A stretch of 64,000 bases of DNA from Bradyrhizobium sp. 132 (GCF_023074185.1 NZ_JADPKY010000033.1:1-64000), one strand, 5' to 3'. Shown: positions 1 through 8,850, numbered from the stretch's first letter. The notes: a model not told the origin generated them from the letters alone. Numbers and translations: made by a program.

Positions 1-1
1 T

Positions 2-223
2 TCCACGATCGCCAGCCAGCCGCCGATGATCGCCGACGAGCTGCGCCGCCAGGCCGACGTCTTCACCGACCTCGTCGAGCTGCAGGCCAAGCTCGGCCGT
101 GACCCGTCCGAACGCCCCGCCCCGCGTGACCGCGGTGAGCGCGAGCCGCGCCATCATGCCCCGCAATTCCTCCAGCGCGCGACGACGATGGCGCCGAGGG
201 GCGATGACGACCTCGACGAGTGA
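2..223 (+). CDS. 3' end of an unidentified gene (partial)
   Basis: An open frame enters from the left edge and stops at 223. The visible 73 residues are hydrophilic: a segment rich in Asp, Glu, Leu and Gln that could be helical, then an Arg/Pro/His-rich stretch and an acidic tail ending DDDLDE. I recognise no domain. The downstream glycosylase start lies inside this frame (20-base overlap), which supports a real coding end with translational coupling. The true start is outside the window. Confidence 0.5.
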   Translation, partial: STIASQPPMIADELRRQADVFTDLVELQAKLGRDPSERPAPRDRGEREPRHHAPQFLQRATTMAPRGDDDLDE

Positions 224-878
224 GGCGGCGCGGCCAAGCCGCCCGCCCCTCACAGTCGTCCCCGACCGTGACTGTCCGCTCTGTCCGCGCCTGGTTGCCT
301 TTCGCGAGGCCAACCGTGCGCGCGAGCCATTGTGGCACAATGCGCCGGTTGCGCCTTTCGGCGACATCAAGGCGCGCCTGCTGATCGTCGGCCTCGCGCC
401 GGGGATGCAGGGGGCCAACCGCACCGGCCGTCCCTTCACCGGCGATTATGCCGGCGACCTGCTCTACGCCACGCTGCTCGAATACGGTTTCGCCAAGGGC
501 AAATATCAGGCGCGTCCCGACGACGGCCTGAAGCTGGTCGACTGCCGGATCGCCAATGCGGTGCATTGCGTGCCGCCGCAGAACAAGCCGCTGCCGGTCG
601 AGATCCACACCTGCCGCCAGTTTCTCTTGGCGAATCTCGCAACGATGCCGAACCTGCGCGCGATCATCGCCCTCGGACGCATTGCGCACGACACTGTGCT
701 CAAGCCGCTGAACCTGAAGGCATCGCAAGCCCCCTTCGGCCACGGCGCGGTGCACCAGGCCGGCGCGTTCAGGCTCTACGACAGCTATCACTGCTCGCGC
801 TACAACACGAACACCCGCGTGCTGACGCCGGACATGTTCCGCTCCGTGTTCGCGAAGGTGAAGGCGGATCTCGACTAG
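204..878 (+). CDS. Uracil-DNA glycosylase, family 5 (UDGb type)
   Basis: Removes uracil and related deaminated bases from DNA as the first step of base-excision repair. The motif GLAPGMQGANRTGRPFTGD at residues 63-81 is the family 5 active-site signature, in which the Asp used by other UDG families is replaced by Ala. A second catalytic loop reads YHCSRYNTNT near residue 200. Cys24, Cys27, Cys122 and Cys137 are placed as the four [4Fe-4S] ligands of thermostable-type UDGs. The ATG at 204 was preferred over the upstream ATG at 99, because residues before it are Arg/Ser-rich and unlike the family. The length of 224 residues is normal. It converges on the peroxiredoxin gene with a 4-base overlap. 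Confidence 0.88.
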   Translation: MTTSTSEAARPSRPPLTVVPDRDCPLCPRLVAFREANRAREPLWHNAPVAPFGDIKARLLIVGLAPGMQGANRTGRPFTGDYAGDLLYATLLEYGFAKGKYQARPDDGLKLVDCRIANAVHCVPPQNKPLPVEIHTCRQFLLANLATMPNLRAIIALGRIAHDTVLKPLNLKASQAPFGHGAVHQAGAFRLYDSYHCSRYNTNTRVLTPDMFRSVFAKVKADLD

Positions 879-1456
879 GTCTTCGCCGGATTGGCCTGGA
901 GCCAGTCCAGGACATCGCCGGCGTTCCGGTCGGGCGGGAACACCGGATAGAACACATGCGTGATCTCTGCGTCGTCGACGATCAACGCCAGGCGCTTGAT
1001 CAGCGTGAGGCCTGCGACCTCCATGGTCGGCAAATTCAGGGTGCGCGTGAGCGCCAGCTTCTCGTCCGACAGCACCGGGAACGGCAGATGCAGCCGCGAG
1101 GCCATCTCGGTCTGGTACGCGTTGCTCTGGGTCGAGAGGCCGAACACCTGCGCGGCGCCGGCGGCCTTCAGTTCGGCGAACAGATCGCGAAACGCGCAGG
1201 TCTGCGGCGTGCAACCGCGGGCGCCGGGAATCATGTCCCAATCGTCGACGAGCGAGATTTTGCCGGGCTCGCCAGTGCGTGGATAGGCGAACACCACGGT
1301 GCGACCGGAGAGCGCCGACAGCGTCACCGAAGTGTCGTCGGTCGCGAGCAGGCTGATCGCGGGCAGCGTCATGCCTTTCAGATGCGCCGCGCCGCCGTCA
1401 TCTGCGGGTGCGGGAATCCGGCTCCAGTCGACCTCAAGCAGGTTTTTCTGAGTCAT
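875..1456 (-). CDS. Peroxiredoxin, BCP/PrxQ-like redoxin
   Basis: A thiol peroxidase of the thioredoxin fold that reduces hydroperoxides in the cytoplasm. The motif GCTPQTCAFRD puts Cys82 as the likely peroxidatic and Cys87 as the likely resolving cysteine, the CX4C spacing of PrxQ/BCP enzymes. The fold continues with LSDEKLALTRTLNLPT. The chosen ATG lies just before the SmpB stop codon. Upstream in-frame codons run back into smpB and encode Arg-rich sequence, so they were excluded. It is the last gene of the leftward dapA-mscL-smpB block, 4 bases from smpB and probably co-transcribed with it. Confidence 0.85.
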   Translation of the reverse strand: MTQKNLLEVDWSRIPAPADDGGAAHLKGMTLPAISLLATDDTSVTLSALSGRTVVFAYPRTGEPGKISLVDDWDMIPGARGCTPQTCAFRDLFAELKAAGAAQVFGLSTQSNAYQTEMASRLHLPFPVLSDEKLALTRTLNLPTMEVAGLTLIKRLALIVDDAEITHVFYPVFPPDRNAGDVLDWLQANPAKT

Positions 1457-1460
1457 CTCG

Positions 1461-1934
1461 CTAGCCCCTAGCCCGCAGCAGGCGGCCCTTCTCCCGGCTC
1501 CAATCGCGCTTCTTCTCGGTTTCGCGCTTGTCGTGCAGCTTCTTGCCCTTTGCAACCGCGAGTTGCAGTTTGGCGCGACCGCGCTCGTTGAAGTAAAGCT
1601 TGAGCGGGATCAGCGTCATGCCTTCACGATCGACCGCGCCCATCAGCTTGTTGATTTGCTTGCGATGCAGCAGCAGTTTGCGCGGCCGCTTCGGCTCGTG
1701 ATTGAAGCGATTGCCCTGGAGATATTCCGGAATGGTGGCGTTGATCAGCCAGATCTCGCCGTCCCTGGAATCGGCGTAGGACTCCGCGATCGTGCTCTTG
1801 CCGCTGCGGATCGACTTGACCTCGGTGCCGGTCAGCGCAATGCCCGCCTCGACCGTATCCTCGATCGCATAGTTGAAGCGGGCCTTGCGATTCTCCGCCA
1901 TGACCTTGATAGGACGTTCGTTCTTATCGGCCAT
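1461..1934 (-). CDS. smpB: SsrA-binding protein SmpB
   Basis: Binds tmRNA and delivers it to stalled ribosomes for trans-translation. The 157-residue protein has the family hallmarks: an N-terminal [13 protein letters not shown] segment, [11 protein letters not shown] around residue 36, and [20 protein letters not shown]. The Lys-rich C-terminal tail [17 protein letters not shown] enters the decoding centre. Length and order are standard for alphaproteobacteria, where smpB commonly lies close to dapA, as here. tmRNA itself is not visible in the window. Confidence 0.97.
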   Translation of the reverse strand: MADKNERPIKVMAENRKARFNYAIEDTVEAGIALTGTEVKSIRSGKSTIAESYADSRDGEIWLINATIPEYLQGNRFNHEPKRPRKLLLHRKQINKLMGAVDREGMTLIPLKLYFNERGRAKLQLAVAKGKKLHDKRETEKKRDWSREKGRLLRARG

Positions 1935-1993
1935 GACAGACAGATCCGGTCGAGATGCGCGCGTAAGCTAACAGTTTGGATGAAGCGCGCGCG

Positions 1994-2407
1994 TCACTTC
2001 TTGAGGAGATCGCGGATCTCGGTCAAGAGCGCGACTTCCGCTGACGGCTTCGGCGGCTCCGCGGGCTTGGCCTCGTCCTTGCGCTTGAACTGGTTCATGG
2101 TGCGGATGACCATGAACAGCACGAAAGCGATGATGACAAAGTTCACGACCAAGGTGAGGAAGTTGCCATAGGCCAGTACCGCACCCTGCTTCTTGGCTTC
2201 GACAAGATTGGTCTGCGTGACCTGCTTGGAGAGTCCAACGAAGTAGTTGGAGAAATCCAGGCCGCCGGTGGCTGCACCGATGATCGGCATGATGATGTCG
2301 TTGACCATCGACGTCACGATGGCACCGAAGGCGGCGCCGATGATGACGGCAACGGCGAGATCGACGACGTTGCCCTTCATTGCGAATTCGCGGAATTCCT
2401 TCAGCAT
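1994..2407 (-). CDS. mscL: Large-conductance mechanosensitive channel MscL
   Basis: An inner-membrane emergency valve that opens at high membrane tension during hypo-osmotic shock. The 137-residue protein shows the N-terminal amphipathic helix [11 protein letters not shown] and a pore helix [15 protein letters not shown] at about residues 14-40. A second transmembrane helix (about 83-106) and the C-terminal helix [11 protein letters not shown] follow. It lies between dapA and smpB on the same strand, with 57 bases to the dapA stop and 59 to the smpB start. Confidence 0.96.
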   Translation of the reverse strand: MLKEFREFAMKGNVVDLAVAVIIGAAFGAIVTSMVNDIIMPIIGAATGGLDFSNYFVGLSKQVTQTNLVEAKKQGAVLAYGNFLTLVVNFVIIAFVLFMVIRTMNQFKRKDEAKPAEPPKPSAEVALLTEIRDLLKK

Positions 2408-2464
2408 ATCCGTCCCCTTCCTTCGATGTCACGCGCGGGACCAGCCAGTGCGGATTCCCAGATC

Positions 2465-3355
2465 TCAGTTGATCAGGCCAGCGTGCACCATAGCGCTGCG
2501 CACGGCAACGCGCGTCGGTTCGGTGACCGGAACCATCGGCAGCCGCAGCGTCTCGTCCAGCTTGCCGAGCAACGACAGCGCGTACTTGATCGGCGCCGGG
2601 TTGCTCTCGATGAACAGGTTGTTGTGCAGCGGCATCAGCTTGTCGTGCAGCTTCAGCGCAGTGGCATGATCGCCCTTGGCCCAGGCGGCCTGGAACTCCG
2701 AGCACAGGCGCGGCGCGACGTTCGAAGTCACCGAAATGCAGCCATGGCCGCCATGGGCCATGTAACCGAGGATGGTCGCATCCTCGCCGGAGAGCTGGTT
2801 GAATTCCTCGCCCATCGCCGCGCGTTGCTGCGAGACGCGGACCATGCTGGCAGTGGCGTCCTTGACGCCGGCGATGTTCTTCAGCTCCCACAGCCGCTTC
2901 ATGGTGTCGACCGACATGTCGATCACCGAGCGCGGCGGAATGTTGTAGATGATGATCGGAATCCCGATCGCGTCGTTGATCGCCTTGAAGTGCTGGTACA
3001 TGCCTTCCTGGGTCGGCTTGTTGTAGTAAGGCGTTACGACCAGCACCGCGTTCGCGCCCGCCTTCTCGGCGTGCTGGGCGAGCTCGATCGCCTCCTTGGT
3101 CGAGTTGGAGCCGGCCCCGGCGACGACGGGCACGCGGCCCTTCGCTTCCTCGATGCACCATTCGACGACCTTCTTGTGCTCGTCATGGCTCAGCGTCGGG
3201 CTCTCGCCGGTGGTGCCGACGGGGACCAGGCCGTTGGTGCCCTCTGAAATCTGCCAGTTGACCAGGGAGCGGAACGCCGACTCGTCCAGCGAGCCGTTCT
3301 TGAACGGCGTGACCAAGGCGGTGAACGAACCCCGGAATTTCGTCTTGGCTGCCAT
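2465..3355 (-). CDS. dapA: 4-hydroxy-tetrahydrodipicolinate synthase
   Basis: Condenses pyruvate with aspartate semialdehyde, the committed step to diaminopimelate and lysine. A TIM-barrel protein of 296 residues with VGTTGE at 46-51, Tyr137 in [10 protein letters not shown], and the Schiff-base lysine Lys165 in GVKDAT. The ATG at 3355 follows an AGGAGGAAGT ribosome-binding site, so an upstream in-frame ATG at 3397 was rejected. It is the first gene of the leftward block and is divergent from the lytic transglycosylase, with which it shares a roughly 240-base promoter region. Confidence 0.97.
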   Translation of the reverse strand: MAAKTKFRGSFTALVTPFKNGSLDESAFRSLVNWQISEGTNGLVPVGTTGESPTLSHDEHKKVVEWCIEEAKGRVPVVAGAGSNSTKEAIELAQHAEKAGANAVLVVTPYYNKPTQEGMYQHFKAINDAIGIPIIIYNIPPRSVIDMSVDTMKRLWELKNIAGVKDATASMVRVSQQRAAMGEEFNQLSGEDATILGYMAHGGHGCISVTSNVAPRLCSEFQAAWAKGDHATALKLHDKLMPLHNNLFIESNPAPIKYALSLLGKLDETLRLPMVPVTEPTRVAVRSAMVHAGLIN

Positions 3356-3596
3356 GGACTTCCTCCTCCGTACGGCGATCTCGAGAGCAAGCCGCATTCA
3401 TATCGGGTCTATCCCGCCGGTAAAAGACCCGCCTCCGTGTGACGCACCGTTTAGGCCGCGATTTTGCCGCTGTGGTGGTGCAAACCCGGCAAAGGTAAGC
3501 GGCTGTTGGTATTTTGTCCGCATATTCAATCAAATACAGCCAAATCTTGTACAACTGGGTCTGAGCCAATTGACTGATTCGGGGCGACGAAACGCC

Positions 3597-6053
3597 ATGA
3601 CCTCCTTTCCGCGTGCCACATGGCGATTGACCGGTCTGGCCGTGTGCCTGATGGCAGGGCTGTCGGTCGGCTGCGCCGCCTGGGCCAAGTCCAATGAGAC
3701 GACCGCGGAAGGGGCCAAGGACACGGCGAAGGACACCGCGAAACCAGCCGCCAAGACCACTGCAAAGGGGTCGTCCAAGGGAACCGGCAAGGAAACTTCG
3801 AAGGACGCCGCCAAGGACGCCGCCAAGGGCGCGAGCAAGGGTGCGACCAGCGCCCCCGCCAAGGATGCCGCGAAGAAGCCTGCCACGAATGCTGGCAAGG
3901 ACGCTGGCAAGAACGCCGGCAAACAACCCGTGAAGGACAAGCCCAGGCCTGCGGCGGCCGCCGCGCCAAAATCAACGCCGACCGCCAACGGTTCGCCCCC
4001 CAAACCAGCATCCCCGCCGTCCGTGACGGCCACCGTCAGACCGACCGCCCCCGCCAAGCCCGTCGCGGCTCCGGTCCTGGCTCCGGCGACCCGCCAGCAT
4101 GCCGCGCCGCGCAAGCCGGTCACGCCGGCAGCGGTTGCTGCGACCTCCTCGACGTCACAAGCCGACAAGGACACGCTGGAGACCGTTATCGAGCTCGTGC
4201 GCAAGCGCAAGTCGGGCGACGCCACCAATGCCGCAGCCACGATGTCGGATCCCGTGGCGCGAAAACTCGCGGAATGGATCATCCTGCGCGGCGAGGATAA
4301 TGGCGCGACCGTGGAGCGCTACCGCGCCTTCCTGTCCGCCAATCCGAGCTGGCCGTCGCAGACATTCCTGCGCCGGCGTCTGGAGGCCGCGATGTGGGAC
4401 GACAGGCGCGACGATTCAGTCGCGTGGTCGTGGTTCGAGAATGAATCCCCCGTGTCCGCCAAGGGCCGCTTCACGCTCGCCAAGGCGATGCTGGCGCGCG
4501 GCGACCGCGCCAACGCCGAACGTCTGGTGCGCGAGGCCTGGCGCAGCGATGCGATGTCGGAAGACACCGAGAACAACGCGCTCGACCAGTTCGGCGCGCT
4601 GCTGACGCCCGGCGATCAGAAGGCGCGGATGGACACGCTGCTCTACGGCAGCGAGAACGAGGCCGCGCTGCGTGCTGCAAAGCGCCTCGGTGCCGGCTAT
4701 GTCGCCCTCGCCAAGGCCCGCATCGCCTCCCTCAGGAAAGCGCCGAACGCACGCGCGCTGCTCGAGGCCGTGCCGCGCGAGCTGCATGGCGATCCCGGCT
4801 TCATCTTCAGCAAAATCCAGCTGCTGCGCCGAGAGGAGAAATTCGCGGAAGCCGCCCAGCTCATGCTGTCGGCACCGAAGGATCCGGGCCGGCTCTACAA
4901 TCTCGACGAATGGTGGATCGAGCGGCGCCTGCTGGCGCGCAAGATGATCGACACCGAGGAATTCCGCACCGCCTATCTGATCGCGCGCGATGCGGCCCTG
5001 CCCTCGCGCGACATCTACAAGACCGAGCAGGAATTCACCGCCGGCTGGATCGCGCTGCGTTTCCTCAACGATCCCGCGGCGGCCACCCAGCATTTTGCTC
5101 GCATCGGGATCGGCAGCGTCAATCCGACCACGCTGGCGCGCGCCGGCTATTGGCAGGGCCGCGCCGCCGAAGCGGCAGGCCGCCAGCAGGAGGCGCGCAA
5201 CGCCTACGCGCGGGCAGCGGAGCAATCCACCAGCTATTACGGCCAGCTCGCACGCGCCAAGCTCGGCCTGCCGCAGATCGAGCTCAACAGCCAGCCACGC
5301 GGCCGCGGCGCCGAACGGCTGGAGATCGTGCGCGCCGCGCAACTGCTCTACGAACTCGACGAGCGCGAGATGGCGGTGCCTGTTCTCGCCGATATGGGCG
5401 AGAACGGCGATCCCGAAGCGCTTGCCGGCCTCGGCGAGCTCGCCCAGCGCTACAGCGACGCGCGCGGCATGCTGCTGCTCGGCAAGGCCGCGCTCAATCG
5501 CGGGCTGCCGTTCGATTTCTATGCCTATCCCGTCAATGGCATTCCGCAGTTCACGCCGATCGGCCCCGAGGTCGAGCGCAGCATCGTCTACGCCATCGCG
5601 CGGCAGGAGAGCGCCTTCAACCCCTCAGTCGTCTCGCCGGCGCAGGCCTATGGGCTGATGCAGGTGACACCGGACGCCGCGCGCTATGTCTGCAAACGGC
5701 ACGGCGGGACCTACGATCTGGGGCGGCTGAAGAACGATTCGGTCTACAACGCCACACTCGGCTCGGCCGAGCTCGGCGGCCTGCTCGAGGATTATCGCGG
5801 CTCCTATATCATGACCTTTGCCGCCTACAATGCCGGCCGCGGCAGTGTGAAGAAGTGGATCAATCGCTACGGCGATCCGCGCGACCCGAAGGTCGACGCG
5901 GTCGACTGGGTCGAGCTGATCCCGTTCTCCGAGACGCGCAACTACGTGCAGCGGATCATGGAGAACCTTCAGGTCTACCGCGCTCGCTTCGGCGGCGGCA
6001 CGCGCTTGCAGATCGAGGCCGATTTGCGCCGCGGCGCCGGCAGCGTGGAATAG
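3597..6053 (+). CDS. Soluble lytic murein transglycosylase with a long Lys/Ala-rich linker
   Basis: Cleaves peptidoglycan glycan strands between MurNAc and GlcNAc, forming 1,6-anhydro ends. The 818-residue protein starts with a signal sequence (about residues 1-36, a hydrophobic core ending CAAWAKS). A repetitive Lys/Ala/Asp/Thr segment (about 37-130) and a Pro/Ala-rich segment to about 180 follow. An alpha-helical Slt70-like superhelix comes next, then the C-terminal catalytic SLT domain. The catalytic Glu is Glu671 in ARQESAFNPS, followed by YGLMQVTP and AYNAGRGSVKKW (from 743). Residues encoded before the ATG at 3597 overlap the divergent dapA promoter and look non-coding. Confidence 0.92.
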   Translation: MTSFPRATWRLTGLAVCLMAGLSVGCAAWAKSNETTAEGAKDTAKDTAKPAAKTTAKGSSKGTGKETSKDAAKDAAKGASKGATSAPAKDAAKKPATNAGKDAGKNAGKQPVKDKPRPAAAAAPKSTPTANGSPPKPASPPSVTATVRPTAPAKPVAAPVLAPATRQHAAPRKPVTPAAVAATSSTSQADKDTLETVIELVRKRKSGDATNAAATMSDPVARKLAEWIILRGEDNGATVERYRAFLSANPSWPSQTFLRRRLEAAMWDDRRDDSVAWSWFENESPVSAKGRFTLAKAMLARGDRANAERLVREAWRSDAMSEDTENNALDQFGALLTPGDQKARMDTLLYGSENEAALRAAKRLGAGYVALAKARIASLRKAPNARALLEAVPRELHGDPGFIFSKIQLLRREEKFAEAAQLMLSAPKDPGRLYNLDEWWIERRLLARKMIDTEEFRTAYLIARDAALPSRDIYKTEQEFTAGWIALRFLNDPAAATQHFARIGIGSVNPTTLARAGYWQGRAAEAAGRQQEARNAYARAAEQSTSYYGQLARAKLGLPQIELNSQPRGRGAERLEIVRAAQLLYELDEREMAVPVLADMGENGDPEALAGLGELAQRYSDARGMLLLGKAALNRGLPFDFYAYPVNGIPQFTPIGPEVERSIVYAIARQESAFNPSVVSPAQAYGLMQVTPDAARYVCKRHGGTYDLGRLKNDSVYNATLGSAELGGLLEDYRGSYIMTFAAYNAGRGSVKKWINRYGDPRDPKVDAVDWVELIPFSETRNYVQRIMENLQVYRARFGGGTRLQIEADLRRGAGSVE

Positions 6054-6505
6054 AGGCCACCCTCTTCGACTCGCTGCCGGGAAAGCCCATTGAGGACGAC
6101 GGCCCGGTGCGGCAGGGCGGCTCCTCGGTTTGGCGAACGGGTTGTCGAACTAATGGCGAAGGAACTTCCTGCAGCCTAACTAAGATCGAACCTCTGTCAG
6201 CCGATTTACGAGAGACGGGCGCGAACATGCAACGGCAGGAAGAAATAATAAAATCAAGGGCTTAACAGCATCGGCGGGACGGATTCGAATCATTGACAGG
6301 CTTCTCTCGAGCAAGCCGCCTCCCCTAATTTGTAAGCAAATTCAACTATTTAGCCGGGTTCAACGAGACCGAAACCCTCCTTGCTACATCCGCAAAAGGT
6401 CCAGCGCTGTGTCCGTTGTCGCGGCGTTATGTTCTCGCTCCGGGAGCAAACCGCTTCGTTTCGAAAATCGCTGGGAATATTCGAGCGAAAACACGCGCTT
6501 CCAAA
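6054..6505. other. Intergenic region upstream of tRNA-Ser
   Basis: About 450 bases without a convincing gene. It is less GC-rich than its surroundings, with several A/T runs. A T-arm-like string GGATTCGAATC at 6281-6291 could be a fragment of a tRNA 3' half, which would fit past integration near this tRNA gene. Nothing else was recognised. Confidence 0.4.
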
Positions 6506-6535
6506 TTGACCGGCCCAAGTAATTAGATGCATAAG
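6506..6535 (+). promoter_or_regulatory. Possible sigma-70-type promoter of tRNA-Ser
   Basis: TTGACC at 6506-6511 and CATAAG at 6530-6535 are separated by 18 bases, and the tRNA begins 10 bases further on. Position and -35 match are good; the -10 match is modest. Confidence 0.4.
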
Positions 6536-6544
6536 GCTCGCACC

Positions 6545-6637
6545 GGAGAGGTGGCCGAGTGGCTGAAGGCAACGCTTTGCTAAAGCGTCATACGGTCTCA
6601 AGCTGTATCGAGGGTTCGAATCCCTCCCTCTCCGCCA
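6545..6637 (+). tRNA. tRNA-Ser (anticodon GCU), CCA encoded
   Basis: The acceptor arms GGAGAGG and CCTCTCC pair perfectly, followed by discriminator G and an encoded CCA. The anticodon arm has loop TTGCTAA with anticodon GCT, reading AGC and AGU serine codons. The T arm carries GGTTCGAATCC. A long variable arm is present, as required for a class II serine tRNA. Sequence after the CCA contains insertion-sequence-like ends, so this tRNA may have been an integration site. Confidence 0.96.
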
Positions 6638-6647
6638 CCCAGCGCCT

Positions 6648-6760
6648 GTCCAGCCCGGAGACATCGGTAACAGGTTGTACCTAAGACATGGGTGGCGGCC
6701 TTGAGCGATCGCTCGAGGCGGCCGGTGCGCTATGCCACCTATGTCTCGGGCCGCTCAATC
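6648..6760. mobile_element. Possible relic of IS481-like insertion-sequence ends
   Basis: GACATGGGTGGC (6685-6696) and GCCACCTATGTC (6734-6745) form a near-perfect inverted repeat around the 12-base palindrome GAGCGATCGCTC. Directly after the tRNA, CCGGAGACATCGGTAACA resembles the terminal sequence commonly seen in IS481-family elements, and CACCTATGTCTCGGGCC resembles the other end. No transposase frame lies between them, so this would be a deletion scar. The family assignment is from memory and is uncertain. Confidence 0.4.
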
Positions 6761-7139
6761 AAAGATCCGTGCGTTCCATCATCTGAAAGCGATCGTTGAG
6801 ACGGTGCGCAAGCCTGGCGCAAGGATCGGCGCCACGAGCTCAGCTCGATTCGCGCTCTCCTGATATAGGTGTGTCCGCATCCGGCGGATGGATCGCCAGA
6901 TCGGCCCATGCGAGGGCCAATCGGCACCGCGGCCGTCCGAGTTCCAGATCGCCGTCGTCGCTCGCGATCTGAATCGGCAGCCATTGAGGCAGCCATTGAG
7001 TAAGTCTCGGACCAACGCCGGGTCATTCCCGTCGGGGTCGCTCACGCCGCGCCGGTTCAGATGGCGGCATGACGAACACATTTGACTCAGCGTAATCAGG
7101 CTCAGCTATGAAAACACCGCCCCGGATGTGATGCCGGGC
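6761..7139. other. Region with no supported gene
   Basis: About 380 bases between the insertion-sequence-like scar and the Sel1-like gene. Several short open frames exist on both strands, rich in Arg, Ser and Cys, with no recognisable domain or good ribosome-binding site. I regard it as decayed or non-coding. Confidence 0.4.
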
Positions 7140-7406
7140 TCAGTGGGCGGAGACCCACGCCCTCGCATCGCGCTGCGCGGCCGAGATCTCGGCATCCGAC
7201 ATCTGCCCGGCGATTTCCTGGCGCAGCGTCACGGCGTCCTTGCGGCCCTTCAGGGCGGCAAGATTGAACCATTTATGCGCGGCGACGAGATCGACGAGAC
7301 CGGAGCGTCCGCTCGCCCAATAAATCCCGCGCTCGAACAGCACGTCCGACAGCGCGCCTGCGTCGATAGGTGTCGCGGTCTCCAGATCGAAAGTACCCTG
7401 AAACAT
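7140..7406 (-). CDS. Small Sel1-like repeat protein
   Basis: An 88-residue protein with one Sel1/TPR-like helix pair, AHKWFNLAALKGRKDA near residues 43-58, preceded by LFERGIYWASG. Sel1 repeats mediate protein-protein contacts, and a single repeat gives no specific function. The C-terminus (MSDAEISAAQRDARAWVSAH) resembles the helical tail of other short Sel1-type proteins. Codon use looks normal. It stands alone between tRNA-Ser and a long gene-poor stretch, with no signal peptide. Confidence 0.72.
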   Translation of the reverse strand: MFQGTFDLETATPIDAGALSDVLFERGIYWASGRSGLVDLVAAHKWFNLAALKGRKDAVTLRQEIAGQMSDAEISAAQRDARAWVSAH

Positions 7407-8190
7407 AACGCATCCTCTTTTTTATGCCGTCTCGTCCCCCGAGCGCGGCTCCCGTCCGATCGACTGTTCAACTCATCCCAGCGTCTTTTTGCCCAAGCCG
7501 TTTGCCGGCTTGTTGGAGGTAATGATGGCGGGCAAATTTGAATGGCAGTTTAAGTATCGCGATGAAGCAGACGTAAACGCGCCCGCCCGGGGCGCGCGCT
7601 AAAATACAAGAAGTCCCTGTTTTGCAGGCACTTCTGCAATTCGTCAGATTCGGTTTACCTTGGGATCTTGGGAGAACGATAACCATCGCGCACGGTGACG
7701 CGGGTCCTGTGGCGTCCCCGCGCGCTGTCGTCACCTGCATTCCAGAGACAGCAATTGTCCCACGGGAAGCCGCGGCGTACCGGATCGCCCGGGCGGGGCC
7801 CGGCGAAGACACCGCGAATGGAGAAGCGGCGCGGGAACAGCGTGCACTTGCGCCGCAGCCCTCGCCCCAAGGCAGAGCAGCCACGTCAGCGCAGCCACGT
7901 CGCGGTCAGATCAGCAATGTCGGGATATGGGAATGCCGGCAATACCCCGGCCTCAAGAGAACGAGGGCGTCGGCGAACACGTCAGGACCAGATTTCACGT
8001 TGGCCCGAAGGCCGCCTGTGAAATTGCGGAGCTCCTTACGGAGAGCCGCACCGAACGAAGAAAACTTGTTTCTTCTGCCGGACCGGGCTTAGCGAGCGAA
8101 CCCGCGAAGAGAACGATCCGACCGTTGACCTGATGTCTCGCCGACACCCTCTATCGTCGACCAGAACCTTTTGAGAGGCGCTGATGACGT
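7407..8190. other. Long gene-poor region
   Basis: Roughly 780 bases. Overlapping open frames on both strands have compositions typical of high-GC shadows, and none has a recognisable domain or start. A stem-loop GAAGT...ACTTC with inner CCTG/CAGG pairing is visible at 7610-7634. No repeat unit or tRNA was found. It may contain promoters for flanking genes or decayed sequence. Confidence 0.4.
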
Positions 8191-8211
8191 GCCGGCTCTC
8201 TAGGAGCCGGC
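8191..8211 (-). terminator. Stem-loop behind the Lys/Ala-rich small gene
   Basis: GCCGGCTC and GAGCCGGC are perfect 8-base arms around a 5-base loop, 18 bases beyond the stop codon of the 32-residue gene. The U-run is missing, so it may act as an RNA 3' end or a Rho-assisted terminator. Confidence 0.45.
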
Positions 8212-8228
8212 AACTTCAAAAAGCGAAG

Positions 8229-8327
8229 TTACTTCTTCTTCGCGACCTTGCGGGTCTTCTTCGCAGTCTTCTTCACTGCGGACTTCGCCTTCTTCGCCTT
8301 CTTCGCCTTCTTAGCTTTCTTGGCCAT
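8229..8327 (-). CDS. 32-residue Lys/Ala-rich histone-H1-like peptide
   Basis: The ATG at 8327 follows a GGAGGGCAAC ribosome-binding site and opens a 32-codon frame made almost entirely of Lys and Ala with a few Val, Thr, Ser and Arg. The repeat is KKA-KKA-KKA followed by KTAKKTRKVAKKK. Such peptides resemble the C-terminal tails of histone H1 and of bacterial Hc1/AlgP-type proteins and are expected to bind DNA or RNA. In-frame codons upstream of 8327 encode unrelated sequence. It is monocistronic, with a long non-coding region upstream and a stem-loop downstream. The function is inferred from composition only. Confidence 0.72.
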   Translation of the reverse strand: MAKKAKKAKKAKKAKSAVKKTAKKTRKVAKKK

Positions 8328-8850
8328 GTTGCCCTCCGATGTGTGAGATGGCTTAATCGCTGCATGCAGTCGGGGATCGAGTGCACACTCATCCCGAATA
8401 CACCAACACAACGAAAAAAACAGCGTCTCGCTTAAAGAAGTGTTGACGAGCAAAGACGCGTGCGCTTGGCGAGCGCGATGCAAGCGCACTGCATGACGCG
8501 TGCTTGCGATCGCGGAGAGTGCCCGCAGCATCAGCTTCCGCGAGAGATGCAATTGCAGGAAACACTATGCAGCAAGTATTTTTCTGCACGCACACATCGC
8601 GCGCGATCGTCGCGACGACGCGCATCTCCAATCCCGCAACGGCCTCGCGAAGGCGCTTCGCGGACTCTGAGTCGCGACTTTTGGCAACGAAAATATTTTC
8701 ATGATTAACGCCGCGAGCGCTCGTCAGAGCGTGTGCAAGCCGCCGTTTTGCGCGAATCGCGTGCGGCGATTCGGTCGGCGTATCGCGGTCGATCAGGATG
8801 AAGTTTGCCGCCGAGGATGCGCGCGAGCATCGCATCGCGAACCGAAAGCG
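8328..8850. other. Unexplained non-coding region upstream of the Lys/Ala-rich peptide
   Basis: About 520 bases full of alternating CG-rich words (GCGCGATCG, CGTCGCGACGACGCG) broken by A/T-rich islands such as CGAAAAAAACAG and GAAAATATTTTCATG. The open frames crossing it on the minus strand have no domain and no plausible start. The structure could be a long 5' leader or promoter region of the small basic gene. Confidence 0.4.

Noticed and set aside
63..1241. A long Arg-rich minus-strand frame over the glycosylase and peroxiredoxin genes
   Set aside because: It overlaps two well-supported genes, and its Arg/His/Gly-rich composition is typical of a GC-rich shadow frame.
3183..4282. Long minus-strand frames rich in Ala, Gly, Leu and Ser opposite the transglycosylase linker
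   Set aside because: These are antisense readings of the Lys/Ala repeat; there is no start site and no domain.
6350..6664. A 104-codon minus-strand open frame across tRNA-Ser
   Set aside because: It is the antisense of the tRNA (its GRDSNPRYSL segment is the reverse of the T arm), a known source of false gene calls.
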